This document shows, piece after piece, positions 11,134 through 19,701 of a DNA stretch of 64,000 bases. Origin of the DNA: Collinsella aerofaciens (GTDB taxonomy: Bacteria > Actinomycetota > Coriobacteriia > Coriobacteriales > Coriobacteriaceae); the NCBI RefSeq assembly GCF_005845035.1, contig NZ_SPFO01000002.1, forward strand, positions 51,690 through 115,689. Reading direction: 5' to 3'. The position numbers and the translations under genes were made by a program. Positions within the stretch are counted from its first letter, which is position 1; every line of letters starts with the position of its first letter. The notes below the pieces were generated by a model. It saw only the letters and a program-made list of their open reading frames with translations, was not told the origin of the DNA and did not search any database.

Positions 11134-11153
11134 TATCGCAGATACTATCGCAG
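11134..11153 (-). promoter_or_regulatory. Direct repeat upstream of glnA, possible regulator site
   Basis: TATCGCAG occurs at 11134-11141 and again at 11146-11153, a 12-bp period, 40-60 bp before the glnA start. Tandem half-sites with about one helical turn between them fit OmpR/GlnR-type dimers. The assignment is inferred from position. Confidence 0.4.
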
Positions 11154-11228
11154 AAAAATGTTTCCGCAGGGTTAAAGCGTATCAAGCGCTCAAAAAACGT
11201 GTGCGAACAGGCAGTCACGAACGAATGG

Positions 11229-11600
11229 CTAGCGTTCAGATTCGGAAACAATTTGCCTACACGCTCGTTCCAGCGCTGGGAACTCCATCGTCACCGCATC
11301 CCAAACAACCGATCGGTCGACATTGCCGTAATCATGCGCGAGGTAATTTCTCATGCCGATAATTCCACGCCACTCAATTTCGGGATGAAGCCGCTGCGAG
11401 CGTTCCGACAACTTGCCCGCTTCTTCCGTCACCCTAAGCGCGCACATCAAAAGGGAGTCCGCCAACGCCCTCGTCCGCACGTCATTCGCATGCAGAAACT
11501 GGTCCTCGGTGATATCAAAAGCCTTGATGCGCTCGTTTGTTTCAGAGATGGCGTCCAAGACCTCTTGGGCGCGGAGGCCGTCTGACTTACGCGCGATCAT
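11229..11600 (-). CDS. hepT: HepT-like HEPN toxin (DUF86)
   Basis: This 123-residue helical protein has the HEPN motif R-x4-H-x-Y in MRNYLAHDYGNVD, typical of HepT toxins, which act as RNases in other systems. It overlaps the 3' end of its partner nucleotidyltransferase by 14 bp, the normal arrangement for MntA/HepT pairs, in which the antitoxin AMPylates the toxin near the H-x-Y motif. Its length and start at 11600 fit the family. It lies between glnA and the antitoxin gene and is probably translated by coupling. Confidence 0.85.
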   Translation of the reverse strand: MIARKSDGLRAQEVLDAISETNERIKAFDITEDQFLHANDVRTRALADSLLMCALRVTEEAGKLSERSQRLHPEIEWRGIIGMRNYLAHDYGNVDRSVVWDAVTMEFPALERACRQIVSESER

Positions 11601-12081
11601 AAAGGATCACTCCTTCGCGCTCGATTGCCGCGGCAAGATCGGCATCAAGATGGTCGCTCGAGACAAGATCAACCTGCCTCCCAGTTTCTTTGCGCACCGC
11701 CTCGCCGAATGCCGACAACGCGAAAAGGCCAAAGCCCTGATCGCGATCGACTTCGAGACGCAAGTCAATGTCACTATCGGCACGCGCGTCGCCACGAGCA
11801 TACGAGCCAAAAAGAATCACGCTTTTGATGGCGGGAATCGGGCTGGCCGCCTCACGGACAGCGGACTCAATCTGAGCGGTATCCAAAATGCCCGCCGCGA
11901 CGCTTCCGCTCGCAGAGCTTTTACCGAGTGAAGGGACAAACGGCAGCGAACGCTCGCGCAGCATCTGTCTCATAAACATATTGACTGCAACAGACGAAGT
12001 CATGCCAAGTTCTTCGCACAGCTCGGCAAATGAATCTTTAATTGACGAGTCCACTCGCACACTCAGCACAGACGCAGCCAT
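11587..12081 (-). CDS. MntA-like minimal nucleotidyltransferase antitoxin with fused RelB/DinJ domain
   Basis: Residues 1 to about 52 look like a RelB/DinJ ribbon-helix-helix antitoxin (LSVRVDSSIKDSFAELCEEL, then MFMRQMLRERSLPF). Residues from about 75 form a minimal nucleotidyltransferase with the GS-x10-DxD signature (GSYARGDARADSDIDL). The second half matches MntA, which AMPylates HepT. The fusion could give one protein both DNA-binding autoregulation and enzymatic neutralisation. The start at 12081 has GGAGG. The downstream overlapping gene is hepT. I am confident of both domains; the dual role is inferred. Confidence 0.85.
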   Translation of the reverse strand: MAASVLSVRVDSSIKDSFAELCEELGMTSSVAVNMFMRQMLRERSLPFVPSLGKSSASGSVAAGILDTAQIESAVREAASPIPAIKSVILFGSYARGDARADSDIDLRLEVDRDQGFGLFALSAFGEAVRKETGRQVDLVSSDHLDADLAAAIEREGVILYDRA

Positions 12082-12123
12082 GGATACCTCCTGTATGACA
12101 TTGTCTATATATTATCACACAGA

Positions 12124-13146
12124 CTAGCGCGAGGTCGAAGCGCGGTGTTCGATGTGGCCGGGGACCTCGATGCGCTTGGGGGCGAGCTTTGCGGCATCGC
12201 CCACCGTAGTGGTAACGACGTCGATGCGCTCGGACAGGCGCTCGACCACGCGCTCGGCAATGGTGAGGGTGTCCTGCGCGGCCGTGGTCACACCGCCAAA
12301 GAGCACGTGGTTCCAGGGGTAATCGTCAAACGTCGCAATCTTGAGGCCAGCCGGCAACGAAGGTCCCAACTGTGCCAGCGCCTCGGTCAGACGCAGGAAG
12401 ACCAGGCCGTTGACGGCAATGAGGCCGAGCTTTTTGCCCGCGTAGTCGCGGATGGTCTCGTCCAGGCGGCTGACGCTCGTGGCACCGTCATCGGCCAAGG
12501 TGACAACCTCGCCCGCAAGGTCGCGGCGCGAAAGCTCGTCGGCAAAGGCCTCGGCGCGCTCGCGACGCACGGGGCTGTCGTCGCTTGCCTCGGTGAGCAG
12601 GCACAGGCGCTCGCTGCCCGCAGCGGCCAGGGCGTCTACCAGGCCGGCGACCAGCTCACGGTTGTTAGATGTCACCAGATCGGCACCGCCGTCGGCAACG
12701 TCGCGGTCGAGCAGCACAACGGGCAGACGTCCCGCGGCAGCGGCGATGGCCCCGTCGTTACCACCGCAGGTGTTGACGACCAGGCCGTCTACGCCGGCAT
12801 CGATAAGTCTGGTGAGCGACTCCGCTTCCTTAGCGGGGTCGTTGACACTAATGGCCGTCATAAGCGAGCAGCCGCGCGCGGCGGCACTGGCGGAAAGTCC
12901 TTCGAGCATAGCGCTGGAGAACGGGTTGGCGATGTCGGCCAGGATCACGCCAATGAGGTTGGTGCGCGAGCTGCGCAGATTGCGCGCGGCGGCACGCGGG
13001 CGATAGCCGGTGCGCTCGATAACCGCCGCGATGCGAGCACGGGTTTCCTCGGTCATTTGCCCGGGGCGGTTGTTGAGATAGCGCGAGACCGTGGCCGGGC
13101 TCACGCCCGCCTCGGCGGCAATGTCCTTGATTCTCATCTGCGCCAT
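12124..13146 (-). CDS. LacI family transcriptional regulator
   Basis: The N-terminal helix-turn-helix is canonical (IKDIAAEAGVSPATVSRYLN), followed by the hinge region and a periplasmic-binding-protein-like ligand domain (IGVILADIANPFSSAML; GLVVNTCGG; IATFDDYPWNHVLFGG). It probably senses a sugar or sugar phosphate. The start at 13146 is preferred over an upstream ATG at 13194 because the helix-turn-helix begins only a few residues later. No sugar gene is adjacent, so the target is unknown. It ends 42 bp before the antitoxin gene. Confidence 0.88.
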   Translation of the reverse strand: MAQMRIKDIAAEAGVSPATVSRYLNNRPGQMTEETRARIAAVIERTGYRPRAAARNLRSSRTNLIGVILADIANPFSSAMLEGLSASAAARGCSLMTAISVNDPAKEAESLTRLIDAGVDGLVVNTCGGNDGAIAAAAGRLPVVLLDRDVADGGADLVTSNNRELVAGLVDALAAAGSERLCLLTEASDDSPVRRERAEAFADELSRRDLAGEVVTLADDGATSVSRLDETIRDYAGKKLGLIAVNGLVFLRLTEALAQLGPSLPAGLKIATFDDYPWNHVLFGGVTTAAQDTLTIAERVVERLSERIDVVTTTVGDAAKLAPKRIEVPGHIEHRASTSR

Positions 13147-13271
13147 AGCGCACCCCGTTTCCCATTTGTCGGCAGTCTGAGCCATTTTAGGCATTTTTTT
13201 AAAAATCTCGCTTGCAAAACGTTGTAGGTGAGCAGCATCGTTTTTGCGCCTCGAGCAGATGCGATGATGGG

Positions 13272-13964
13272 CTAGATAGACGAATCTTTGGACAGCTCGA
13301 AATAGTCGGGATGCAAGGTGATAACCGGGCCCTGCTCCTCGGGCATCAGGTGCAAGTGTGTCTCGGCCAGATAGCTCGCCGCGTCGGTATCGCCCCTCTT
13401 AATGGCCTCGAGAATCCGGCGATGCTGCCGACGAATCGGCTCCCAATCTAGGTCCTGCGACACCATACGCAACCAGTTGTATCGCTCAAAATGCGTATTG
13501 ACGCTCTTCATCCAATCCCACAACATGTGACGGCCGGCAATCGCAAAACACGTCTCATGGAACAGGTTGTCCAGATCAAAAAAGCGACGCGTTTCGCTAT
13601 GGTCGAGCGACTCGGACTCGGCAAGAATCTGCTCGAGCCGCTGCTTTTGCTCGGGTGTGGCGGCCGAACAGCATTTAATAAGCACGCTTCTCTCGAGTTT
13701 CTCGCGCAAGAAACAGGCATTCTCGGCGCGCTCCATGCTGATTTTTGAGACATAGGTGCCGCTTTTGGGACGCGTTTCCACCAGCTCCTGCTCGCGCAGG
13801 CGCACAAAAGACTCGCGAATGGGCGTGCGCCCGATTCCCGTCTCCTTTTCCAGACCAATCGCCGAAAGACGCGTGCCAGGCTTGAGCTCGGCATAGATGA
13901 TCTTGGAGCGCAATGCGTTGTATGCCTGATCTTGCAGGCTCTGATAATGCTGATGTTGTTCCAT
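13272..13964 (-). CDS. GntR family regulator, FadR subfamily (FCD domain)
   Basis: The winged helix (residues about 7-75) includes YNALRSKIIYAELKPGTRLS and GIGRTPIRESFVRLREQELV. The C-terminal all-helical FCD domain keeps metal-binding-type residues (FDLDNLFHETCF; RRQHRRILEAI; ETHLHLMPEE). Such proteins usually sense carboxylic acids. It lies directly downstream of the flavin oxidoreductase gene on the same strand and may control it. The start at 13964 has a GAGGG Shine-Dalgarno. 230 residues is the normal length. Confidence 0.87.
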   Translation of the reverse strand: MEQHQHYQSLQDQAYNALRSKIIYAELKPGTRLSAIGLEKETGIGRTPIRESFVRLREQELVETRPKSGTYVSKISMERAENACFLREKLERSVLIKCCSAATPEQKQRLEQILAESESLDHSETRRFFDLDNLFHETCFAIAGRHMLWDWMKSVNTHFERYNWLRMVSQDLDWEPIRRQHRRILEAIKRGDTDAASYLAETHLHLMPEEQGPVITLHPDYFELSKDSSI

Positions 13965-14170
13965 AAAGCCCTCGGATGAAGCCCACGGTTTGTCGAATTT
14001 CACCACGTAATACTATCGCATCCCCCATCCCATCAGTTGTGGTGAAAGAGGGGGTGCTCACGTCGCCAGCACCGCAAGAGCAAGCGGCGGCATCCCGAAA
14101 CCCGGGACACCACCGCTATTTTGCTATCGGATGGCGCAGAGACGCCCCTCCTCATGTGCCAAGGGGTTAA

Positions 14171-16120
14171 CTAGAGTTCGCAGGCGACCTTGTAGCCATC
14201 GCCGATGGCGTCGCGGATGTTGCCGCACTTGTTGGCATCGCCCAGCACGTGGGCGGCAACACCGGCTGCAGCCAGGTCGTCGGCCAGCTTGGTGTTGGGA
14301 CGATAGCCCATAGCAAGCACCAGCGTATCGGCACCGGCAATAGTGTGGACCTCGCCGTCCTTCTCGTAGCTGATGGTATCCTCGGTGATCTCGGTCACCT
14401 TGGCCTCGGTCAGCACATGGACGCCCTTGGAGAGCATGCGCGTGATGAGCACCGCGCGACCGGCACCGCCCTCGTTGGCGGCGAGCGTCTTGGTCATCTC
14501 GATGACGGTGACATCGCGGTTGGCCGGCGACAGGTCGTTGACCAACGGGGCCAGGTAATCGGCCGTCTCGCAGCCAACGGTGCCGCCGCCCACGATGACG
14601 ATCTTCTTACCCGGGAAAGCCTTGCCACCCAGCAGGTCGTCGGCCGTCATAACCTGCTTAAAGCCCTGCATGAAGGCCGGAGCGATGGGCTCGGCGCCAT
14701 AGGCCAGGACGACCTCGTAGCCGGCGTAGTCGCGCTGAATGTCCTCGGCAGTAAGCTCGGTGCCAAATACGCACTTCACGCCCGCCTCAGCAAGACGGCG
14801 ATACTGATACTTGATCACACGGGTGAGTTCCTGCTTTGCCGGCGGAACGGCTGCGATACGCATCTCGCCGCCCGGTTCGTCCTGCTTGTCCACGAGCACC
14901 ACGTTGTGGCCGCGCTTGGCGGCAATGAACGCCGCCTCCATGCCCGCAGGACCAGCGCCCACAACGAGCACGTTCTTGGCCTCGGCGGCAGGCTCGTAGC
15001 CAGCCTCGTCGCGCTCCACGTCCGGATTAACGGTGCAGGAGATGCGTTTGCCAAACATAATGCCGTTCAGGCAGCGCAGGCAGCCAATGCAGGGGCGAAT
15101 ATCGTCGGCGTTGCCGGCAGCGGCCTTGTTGCAGAACTCGGCATCACACAGATTGGCGCGGCCCATCATGCAGATATCGGCAGCGCCGTCCTCGATCAGC
15201 TCCTCGGCGATCCAGGCCTCGTTGATACGGCCGACCGTGGCGACGGGAATGTTCACGTGCTTCTTAATCTCGCGCGAGCAGGCGGCATGCGAGGCCTGCT
15301 GAGTACCGGCGGCGGGAATTGCGGAACCGCGCTTGATGGTGGTACCGCCCGACACGTGAATCATGTCGACGCCGGCCTTCTCCAAGCGACGCGAGACATA
15401 GATCATGTCGTTGAGGGTCAGGCCGCCATCGGTGTACTCATCGCCCGAGATGCGGACGTCGATGATAAAGTCCTTGCCGCAGCGCTCGCGAATCTCGGCG
15501 ATGACCTCGAGCAAAAAGCGCATGCGGGCGTCGAGCGAGCCGCCGTACTCATCGGTACGCTTGTTATAGAGCGGGGTCAAGAAACCGCCGAGCATGCCGT
15601 GGGCGTGCGCCGCATGGACCTCGACGCCATCGACACCGGCCTTCTGCATACGCACGGCAGCGTCGCCAAACTGATGCGTGAGCTCGTGAATCTCATCGAC
15701 CGTAATGGGGCGCGGCGCCTCGCGGGCATAGGACGGGCCCACAAAGGACGGAGCGATCAGGCGCGGCGTACCCGGAATGTTAAAGGCCATGTAGGCGGGG
15801 TGGAAGAGCTGCGGCATGATCTTGCAGCCATACTCGTGGACGGCTGCGGCGAGCTTTTCCCAGCCGGGGATAAACGTGTCGTCGTAGCAGCACATGTCAC
15901 CCGGCAGATAGGTATAGGTGGGCTCGACCGTCACGACCTCGGTGATGATCAGGCCCACGCCGCCCTTGGCGCGGGCACGATAATGATCGACCAAGTCGTC
16001 GGTCACATAGCCATGATCGGCCAGGTTGGTGGACACTGGCGGCATAAAGACGCGGTTCTTGACCTCGGTTGTACCGACCTTGATCGGGCTAAAGAGCATC
16101 GGATAGGCAGAAGACTCCAT
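14171..16120 (-). CDS. Old-yellow-enzyme/2,4-dienoyl-CoA reductase-type flavin oxidoreductase
   Basis: This 649-residue enzyme combines an N-terminal FMN TIM barrel (about 1-340; GVDGVEVHAAHAHG, RMRFLLEVI), an iron-sulphur cluster region (CIGCLRCLNG and a further Cys in RISCTVNP, about 345-370) and a C-terminal FAD/NAD(P) domain (VLVVGAGPAGMEAAF; IVIVGGGTVGCETA). The family reduces activated C=C bonds (enoates, dienoyl-CoA, bile-acid intermediates) with NAD(P)H in anaerobes. The substrate cannot be told. The start at 16120 has AAAGGAAT; an upstream extension lacks a ribosome site. The adjacent GntR/FCD regulator suggests control by an organic acid. Confidence 0.88.
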   Translation of the reverse strand: MESSAYPMLFSPIKVGTTEVKNRVFMPPVSTNLADHGYVTDDLVDHYRARAKGGVGLIITEVVTVEPTYTYLPGDMCCYDDTFIPGWEKLAAAVHEYGCKIMPQLFHPAYMAFNIPGTPRLIAPSFVGPSYAREAPRPITVDEIHELTHQFGDAAVRMQKAGVDGVEVHAAHAHGMLGGFLTPLYNKRTDEYGGSLDARMRFLLEVIAEIRERCGKDFIIDVRISGDEYTDGGLTLNDMIYVSRRLEKAGVDMIHVSGGTTIKRGSAIPAAGTQQASHAACSREIKKHVNIPVATVGRINEAWIAEELIEDGAADICMMGRANLCDAEFCNKAAAGNADDIRPCIGCLRCLNGIMFGKRISCTVNPDVERDEAGYEPAAEAKNVLVVGAGPAGMEAAFIAAKRGHNVVLVDKQDEPGGEMRIAAVPPAKQELTRVIKYQYRRLAEAGVKCVFGTELTAEDIQRDYAGYEVVLAYGAEPIAPAFMQGFKQVMTADDLLGGKAFPGKKIVIVGGGTVGCETADYLAPLVNDLSPANRDVTVIEMTKTLAANEGGAGRAVLITRMLSKGVHVLTEAKVTEITEDTISYEKDGEVHTIAGADTLVLAMGYRPNTKLADDLAAAGVAAHVLGDANKCGNIRDAIGDGYKVACEL

Positions 16121-16221
16121 ACAGGATTCCTTTCGTTTGAGCCGCTCGGCGGCAGTTGCTAACGTACTTATCGTATCAGCAACTGCCGCATCCGCAGTCA
16201 AACATGCCCAAACGCGGTCGG

Positions 16222-16422
16222 CTAATGAATACCGCGGCCCAAGTCTTCGGCGATTTTGTCCACGCCCTTAAGTGCGGCACAGGTCTTTTTGTTGGAGCAA
16301 TGCCCCGTGCAAACGCCACCCTGAGCGCAGTCGGCGCAGGTGCCCTTGCGGTAGATGCGCACGCACACGGCGACAAACGCAATACCGATAACAGCCAGTA
16401 CAACAATATCGATAGGTGCCAT
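16222..16422 (-). CDS. FeoB-associated Cys-rich membrane protein
   Basis: This small protein (66 residues) has one N-terminal transmembrane helix (IDIVVLAVIGIAFVAVCVRI) followed by a Cys cluster (CADCAQGGVCTGHCSNKKTC). Its place just after feoB and its Cys pattern match the FeoB-associated Cys-rich family. A role in handling ferrous iron at the membrane is inferred. GGAGG precedes the ATG. The feoB terminator lies between it and feoB, so it may be transcribed by read-through or separately. Confidence 0.8.
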   Translation of the reverse strand: MAPIDIVVLAVIGIAFVAVCVRIYRKGTCADCAQGGVCTGHCSNKKTCAALKGVDKIAEDLGRGIH

Positions 16423-16470
16423 AGCAAGCCTCCTCTAGTTAACCACCACTTACTTTACCCCATTCTCCAC

Positions 16471-16502
16471 CTACCAAAAAGGGACAGGTTTATTTTGGTC
16501 GG
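16471..16502. repeat. REP-like hairpin with GGGACAGG core
   Basis: CTACCAAAAAGGGACAGG is followed by a T-rich arm ending TTTTGGTCGG, so CCAAAA pairs with TTTTGG. It shares its core with the hairpin at 9007-9039. A second CTACCAAAAA lies at 16531. It sits between feoB and the Cys-rich gene. Confidence 0.45.
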
Positions 16503-16540
16503 TTTTATCTGCGGAAACGCCACATCTCCCCTACCAAAAA

Positions 16541-16567
16541 GCCCGAGTGTCACTGAGACACCCGGGC
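16541..16567 (-). terminator. Intrinsic terminator of feoB
   Basis: The stem GCCCGAGTGTC/GACACCCGGGC has one mismatch and a 5-base loop, and is followed on the minus strand by TTTTTGGTAG. It is 30 bp after the feoB stop. Confidence 0.8.
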
Positions 16568-16597
16568 TCGTGGAAAGGGGTTGATCCTTATTCGGAC

Positions 16598-18925
16598 TTA
16601 GGCGGAAACTGCAGCGGAAGCAGTGTTGGTCTCGTCCTCGTCGGTCCAAGCGTGCTTGGGCATAGGACGGAAAATCTGGAAGAGCATCGCGACCAGCAGC
16701 ACGATAGCCACAACCGTCCAGAAGCCAAACTGCCCAAGGACAAGCAGGTTATAGAACTGGTTGATGAACAGGCCGATCACCCAAGCGAAGGCGCACTCGT
16801 AGCCGAGGGCAATCGCGGTCCACTTGCCGGAATCCATCTGGTTGCGGATGGTACCCATAGCGGCAAAGCACGGAGCGCACAGCAGGTTGAACGCGCCGAA
16901 GGCAACGCAGGCGCCCATGGTGGGGAACATGCCGGCAAACGCGGTCCACAGGCTCGGGTCGGTCTCGCCCGCGTCGGCGACGGACAGCAGCGAGCCGGCG
17001 GTGGCGACGACGTTCTCCTTGGCGACGAGGCCAGAGACAGTCAGCGCGGTTGCCTGCCAGGTGCTAAAGCCGAGCGGGGCGAAGATCCAAGCGACCAGGT
17101 TGCCCAGCATGGCGAGCACGGAGTAGTCCATGAACTCCTCGGGGATGCCGTCCATCGCAGGCAGGAAGCCAAAGGAGCCGTTGTAGCTACCAAAGTTGGA
17201 GAGGAACCACACCACGACGGTAGAGGCGAAGATGATCGTGCCGGCCTTCTTGATAAAGGCCCAGCAGCGCTCCCACACGTGCAGCGCCCAGGAGCGGATC
17301 GCCGGGAAGTGGTAAGCGGGGAGCTCCATGACAAACGGGGTCGGGCGGCCGGCGAAGAGCTTGGTCTTCTTGAGCATGAGGCCCGAGGCGATGACGGCAA
17401 AGACGCCCAGGAAGTAGAAGAGCGGGCTGATCCACGCGGCGGTGGTAGAAGAATCGCCGATGATGGAACCCATGAGCAGGGCGATGATCGGCAGCTTAGC
17501 GCCACAGGGAATGAACGTGGTGGTCATGACCGTCATGCGGCGGTCCTTCTCGTTCTCGATGGTCTTGGTAGCCATGACGCCGGGGACGCCGCAGCCCGAG
17601 GACACGAGCATGGGGATGAAGGACTTACCGGACAGGCCAAAGCGGCGGAACACGCGGTCCATGATGAAGGCGACGCGGGCCATATAGCCGCAGTCCTCCA
17701 AGAAGGACAGCATGACGAACAGCAGGAACATCTGCGGGACGAAGCCGAAGATGGCGCCCAGGCCGCCGACGATGCCGTCGCAGACCAGCGAATCGACCAG
17801 GCCACCGTCCTCGGTGCCGCCCGCCACAAGGGCGTCGTGCACCACGGTGGTGATACCCGGGACATAGGGGCCGTACTGTGCCGGGTCGACCGAGTCGGCA
17901 TTGTCACCCGCAGCCTCGACGGCCGCGTCGTAGGCGTCGCGACCCTGGCCGAGCACATACCAACCGTCGGTACCGAAGAGCTGGTCGTTGGTGAAGTCGG
18001 TCACCGTGCCGCCCAAGGTAGAAACGGCGATGTAGTACACGCAGAACATGATGACCACAAAGATCGGCAGGCCCAGGATACGGTTGGTAACCACGCGGTC
18101 GATCTTCTCGGAGGTGCTCATCTTTGCCGGAGCCTTGGTGAGGCACTCGTCAATGATGTGGGCAATCACGCCGTAACGCTCGCCGGTGATGATGGACTCG
18201 GCGTCGTCGTCGCAGTCCTGCTCGCACTGGGCGACCAGCTGCTCCACGCGAGCGGCCTTCTCCTTGGTGAGGTTGATGAGCTTGCAGGCGTCTGCGTCAC
18301 GCTCGAACAGCTTGACGGCGTAATAGCGGCGCTTGTTGGCGGGAACGCTCGCCGGAAGGTTGTTCTCGATGTGCGTCAGAACGTCCTCGATGGAGGAGTC
18401 GAACTTGTGCTCCGGCACCTGCCCCTTGGAAGCAGCGGACTTTTTGACCTGCTCGAACAGCTCCTTGATGCCCTTGTTCTTAAGAGCGGAGATCATCATG
18501 ACCGGGCAGCCGAGCTTCTTGGAGAGCTTGTCCGTGTCGATCTTGTCACCGTTCTTCTCGACCAAGTCGGCCATGTTGAGGGCGACGACCACGGGCAGGC
18601 CGGTCTCGATAACCTGAAGCGCCAGGTACAGGTTGCGCTCGAGGTTGGTGGCATCGACAACCTGGACGACAACATCGGGCTCGCCGCTCATGAGGTAATC
18701 GCGCGAGCACTGCTCCTCGGGGCTGTAGGGGGAAAGCGAGTAGATGCCGGGGAGGTCCGTGATGGTAACGTTCTTGTCGCTTAGGAGCTTGGCTTCCTTT
18801 TTCTCAACCGTGACGCCGGGCCAATTGCCAACGTAGCCGTTGGCGCCGGTGATCAGGTTGAAAAGCGTGGTCTTGCCGCAGTTGGGGTTACCCGCCAGCG
18901 CGACATGGATCTGAGAATCCGCCAT
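16598..18925 (-). CDS. feoB: Ferrous iron transport protein B
   Basis: FeoB imports Fe2+ across the cytoplasmic membrane. The N-terminal G domain has the P-loop GNPNCGKTT (12-20), the G2/G3 region (GVTVEKKEAKL; DLPGIYSL) and NMADL as G4. A helical insertion follows, then the membrane part with two Gate domains (SSGCGVPGVMATKTIE; FIPCGAKLPIIALL) and about ten helices. 775 residues is normal. It ends with a short acidic, Ala-rich tail. Two FeoA genes precede it and a FeoB-associated Cys-rich gene follows. The ATG at 18925 has AGGAAGAAGG. A dyad in the 124-bp gap upstream may add an iron-responsive promoter. Confidence 0.96.
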   Translation of the reverse strand: MADSQIHVALAGNPNCGKTTLFNLITGANGYVGNWPGVTVEKKEAKLLSDKNVTITDLPGIYSLSPYSPEEQCSRDYLMSGEPDVVVQVVDATNLERNLYLALQVIETGLPVVVALNMADLVEKNGDKIDTDKLSKKLGCPVMMISALKNKGIKELFEQVKKSAASKGQVPEHKFDSSIEDVLTHIENNLPASVPANKRRYYAVKLFERDADACKLINLTKEKAARVEQLVAQCEQDCDDDAESIITGERYGVIAHIIDECLTKAPAKMSTSEKIDRVVTNRILGLPIFVVIMFCVYYIAVSTLGGTVTDFTNDQLFGTDGWYVLGQGRDAYDAAVEAAGDNADSVDPAQYGPYVPGITTVVHDALVAGGTEDGGLVDSLVCDGIVGGLGAIFGFVPQMFLLFVMLSFLEDCGYMARVAFIMDRVFRRFGLSGKSFIPMLVSSGCGVPGVMATKTIENEKDRRMTVMTTTFIPCGAKLPIIALLMGSIIGDSSTTAAWISPLFYFLGVFAVIASGLMLKKTKLFAGRPTPFVMELPAYHFPAIRSWALHVWERCWAFIKKAGTIIFASTVVVWFLSNFGSYNGSFGFLPAMDGIPEEFMDYSVLAMLGNLVAWIFAPLGFSTWQATALTVSGLVAKENVVATAGSLLSVADAGETDPSLWTAFAGMFPTMGACVAFGAFNLLCAPCFAAMGTIRNQMDSGKWTAIALGYECAFAWVIGLFINQFYNLLVLGQFGFWTVVAIVLLVAMLFQIFRPMPKHAWTDEDETNTASAAVSA

Positions 18926-19001
18926 TCAATCCTTCTTCCTTGTGTGCCTGCGCTGCTTTCTCCGCGCAGGCTGGATAAATGTGCTTCAAAGTTGCAGCAT
19001 T

Positions 19002-19021
19002 AAGTTAGAAAAACCTAACTT
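19002..19021 (-). promoter_or_regulatory. Dyad before feoB, possible metalloregulator operator
   Basis: AAGTTAG (19002-19008) and CTAACTT (19015-19021) are perfect inverted repeats around six bases. The half-sites resemble those of DtxR-type iron regulators, but the gap is longer than in the classical box. It lies 77 bp before feoB. Confidence 0.45.
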
Positions 19022-19049
19022 TATCTGCAGAAATATACGCCGCGAGCCC

Positions 19050-19271
19050 TTACTGGACCTCGACGACGGCCGCCTCCTCCTTGCGGATGGAAAGCTCGTA
19101 GCCGCGCACGTTGATCTCGACCGGATCACCGAGCGGCGCGACCTTCACGACCTTGAACGAAGTGCCCTTGATGAGCCCCAGGTCCATAAGGTGGCGGCGA
19201 AGCGCACCCTCACCGTGAAGCTTGACGATGGTAGAGCTCTCGCCCACCTTAACGTCACCCAACGTCTTCAT
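19050..19271 (-). CDS. feoA: FeoA domain protein (second copy in the operon)
   Basis: This 73-residue SH3-like FeoA protein shows LHGEGALRRHLMDLGLIKGT and a beta-rich C-terminus (DPVEINVRGYELSIRKEEA), matching the standard pattern of FeoA. Family members are small cytosolic partners that modulate FeoB. It lies between the other FeoA gene and feoB, 124 bp from feoB. An AAAGGGGGA Shine-Dalgarno precedes the ATG. Confidence 0.9.
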   Translation of the reverse strand: MKTLGDVKVGESSTIVKLHGEGALRRHLMDLGLIKGTSFKVVKVAPLGDPVEINVRGYELSIRKEEAAVVEVQ

Positions 19272-19310
19272 CCTCTTGTCCCCCTTTCGGTTTTTATGAA
19301 ATGCTTCGGA

Positions 19311-19553
19311 CTAACCGACGGTCATGATGTGCATGGCAACCTTGGAATCGATGCCAAAGCGTGCGCCCAGCACCGTGACGATGATATTGGCACCACTCGA
19401 GCTCACCACGTGGATTTCGTTGCCCTCGACAAAGCCGAGGTCCTTGAGGTGGTGTTTCATGTCCTCATTGCCCTTTACACGAGACACGCGCACGGTTTCG
19501 CCCGCTTTTACCATCGAAAGCGGCATGGCCGGCATCTGCGGTCCGCAAGACAT
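19311..19553 (-). CDS. feoA: FeoA domain protein (first copy in the operon)
   Basis: This 80-residue FeoA paralogue starts MSCGPQMPAMPLSMVKAGET and shows KHHLKDLGFVEGNEIHVV and VTVLGARFGID. It differs strongly from the adjacent FeoA, so the pair is not a recent duplication. Split or doubled FeoA genes are common beside FeoB in anaerobes and may form a hetero-complex. AGGAGC lies before the ATG. It is the first gene of the operon and sits just after a dyad that may be the operator. Confidence 0.9.
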   Translation of the reverse strand: MSCGPQMPAMPLSMVKAGETVRVSRVKGNEDMKHHLKDLGFVEGNEIHVVSSSGANIIVTVLGARFGIDSKVAMHIMTVG

Positions 19554-19595
19554 GAGTTGCTCCTAACGTCAGTTCGTCCTCAACATCGACGCGAT

Positions 19596-19649
19596 AAAAG
19601 TTAACCACGTCTATGTTCGCTTTAGTAAACTAGCACGCGGTTAACTTTT
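19596..19649 (-). promoter_or_regulatory. Inverted repeat upstream of the feo operon
   Basis: AAAAGTTAACC (19596-19606) and GGTTAACTTTT (19639-19649) are perfect 11-bp inverted repeats 32 bp apart. Each arm contains the palindrome GTTAAC. The element lies 43 bp before the first FeoA gene, where an iron-responsive operator is expected. The regulator is unknown. Confidence 0.5.
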
Positions 19650-19701
19650 TGGAAAGGGTCCCCATTCAGATTTCGAAAAAGTTTCCTATACGAAACAAAA
19701 A

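Noticed and set aside
14075..14120. Hairpin between the OYE and GntR genes as a terminator
   Set aside because: The stem has several mismatches and no T run on the minus strand, so it was not listed.
16547..18784. Long plus-strand open frames opposite feoB, and similar ones opposite the OYE gene, ppc and hisS
   Set aside because: All lie fully antisense to strong genes and have low-complexity, charged translations without motifs.
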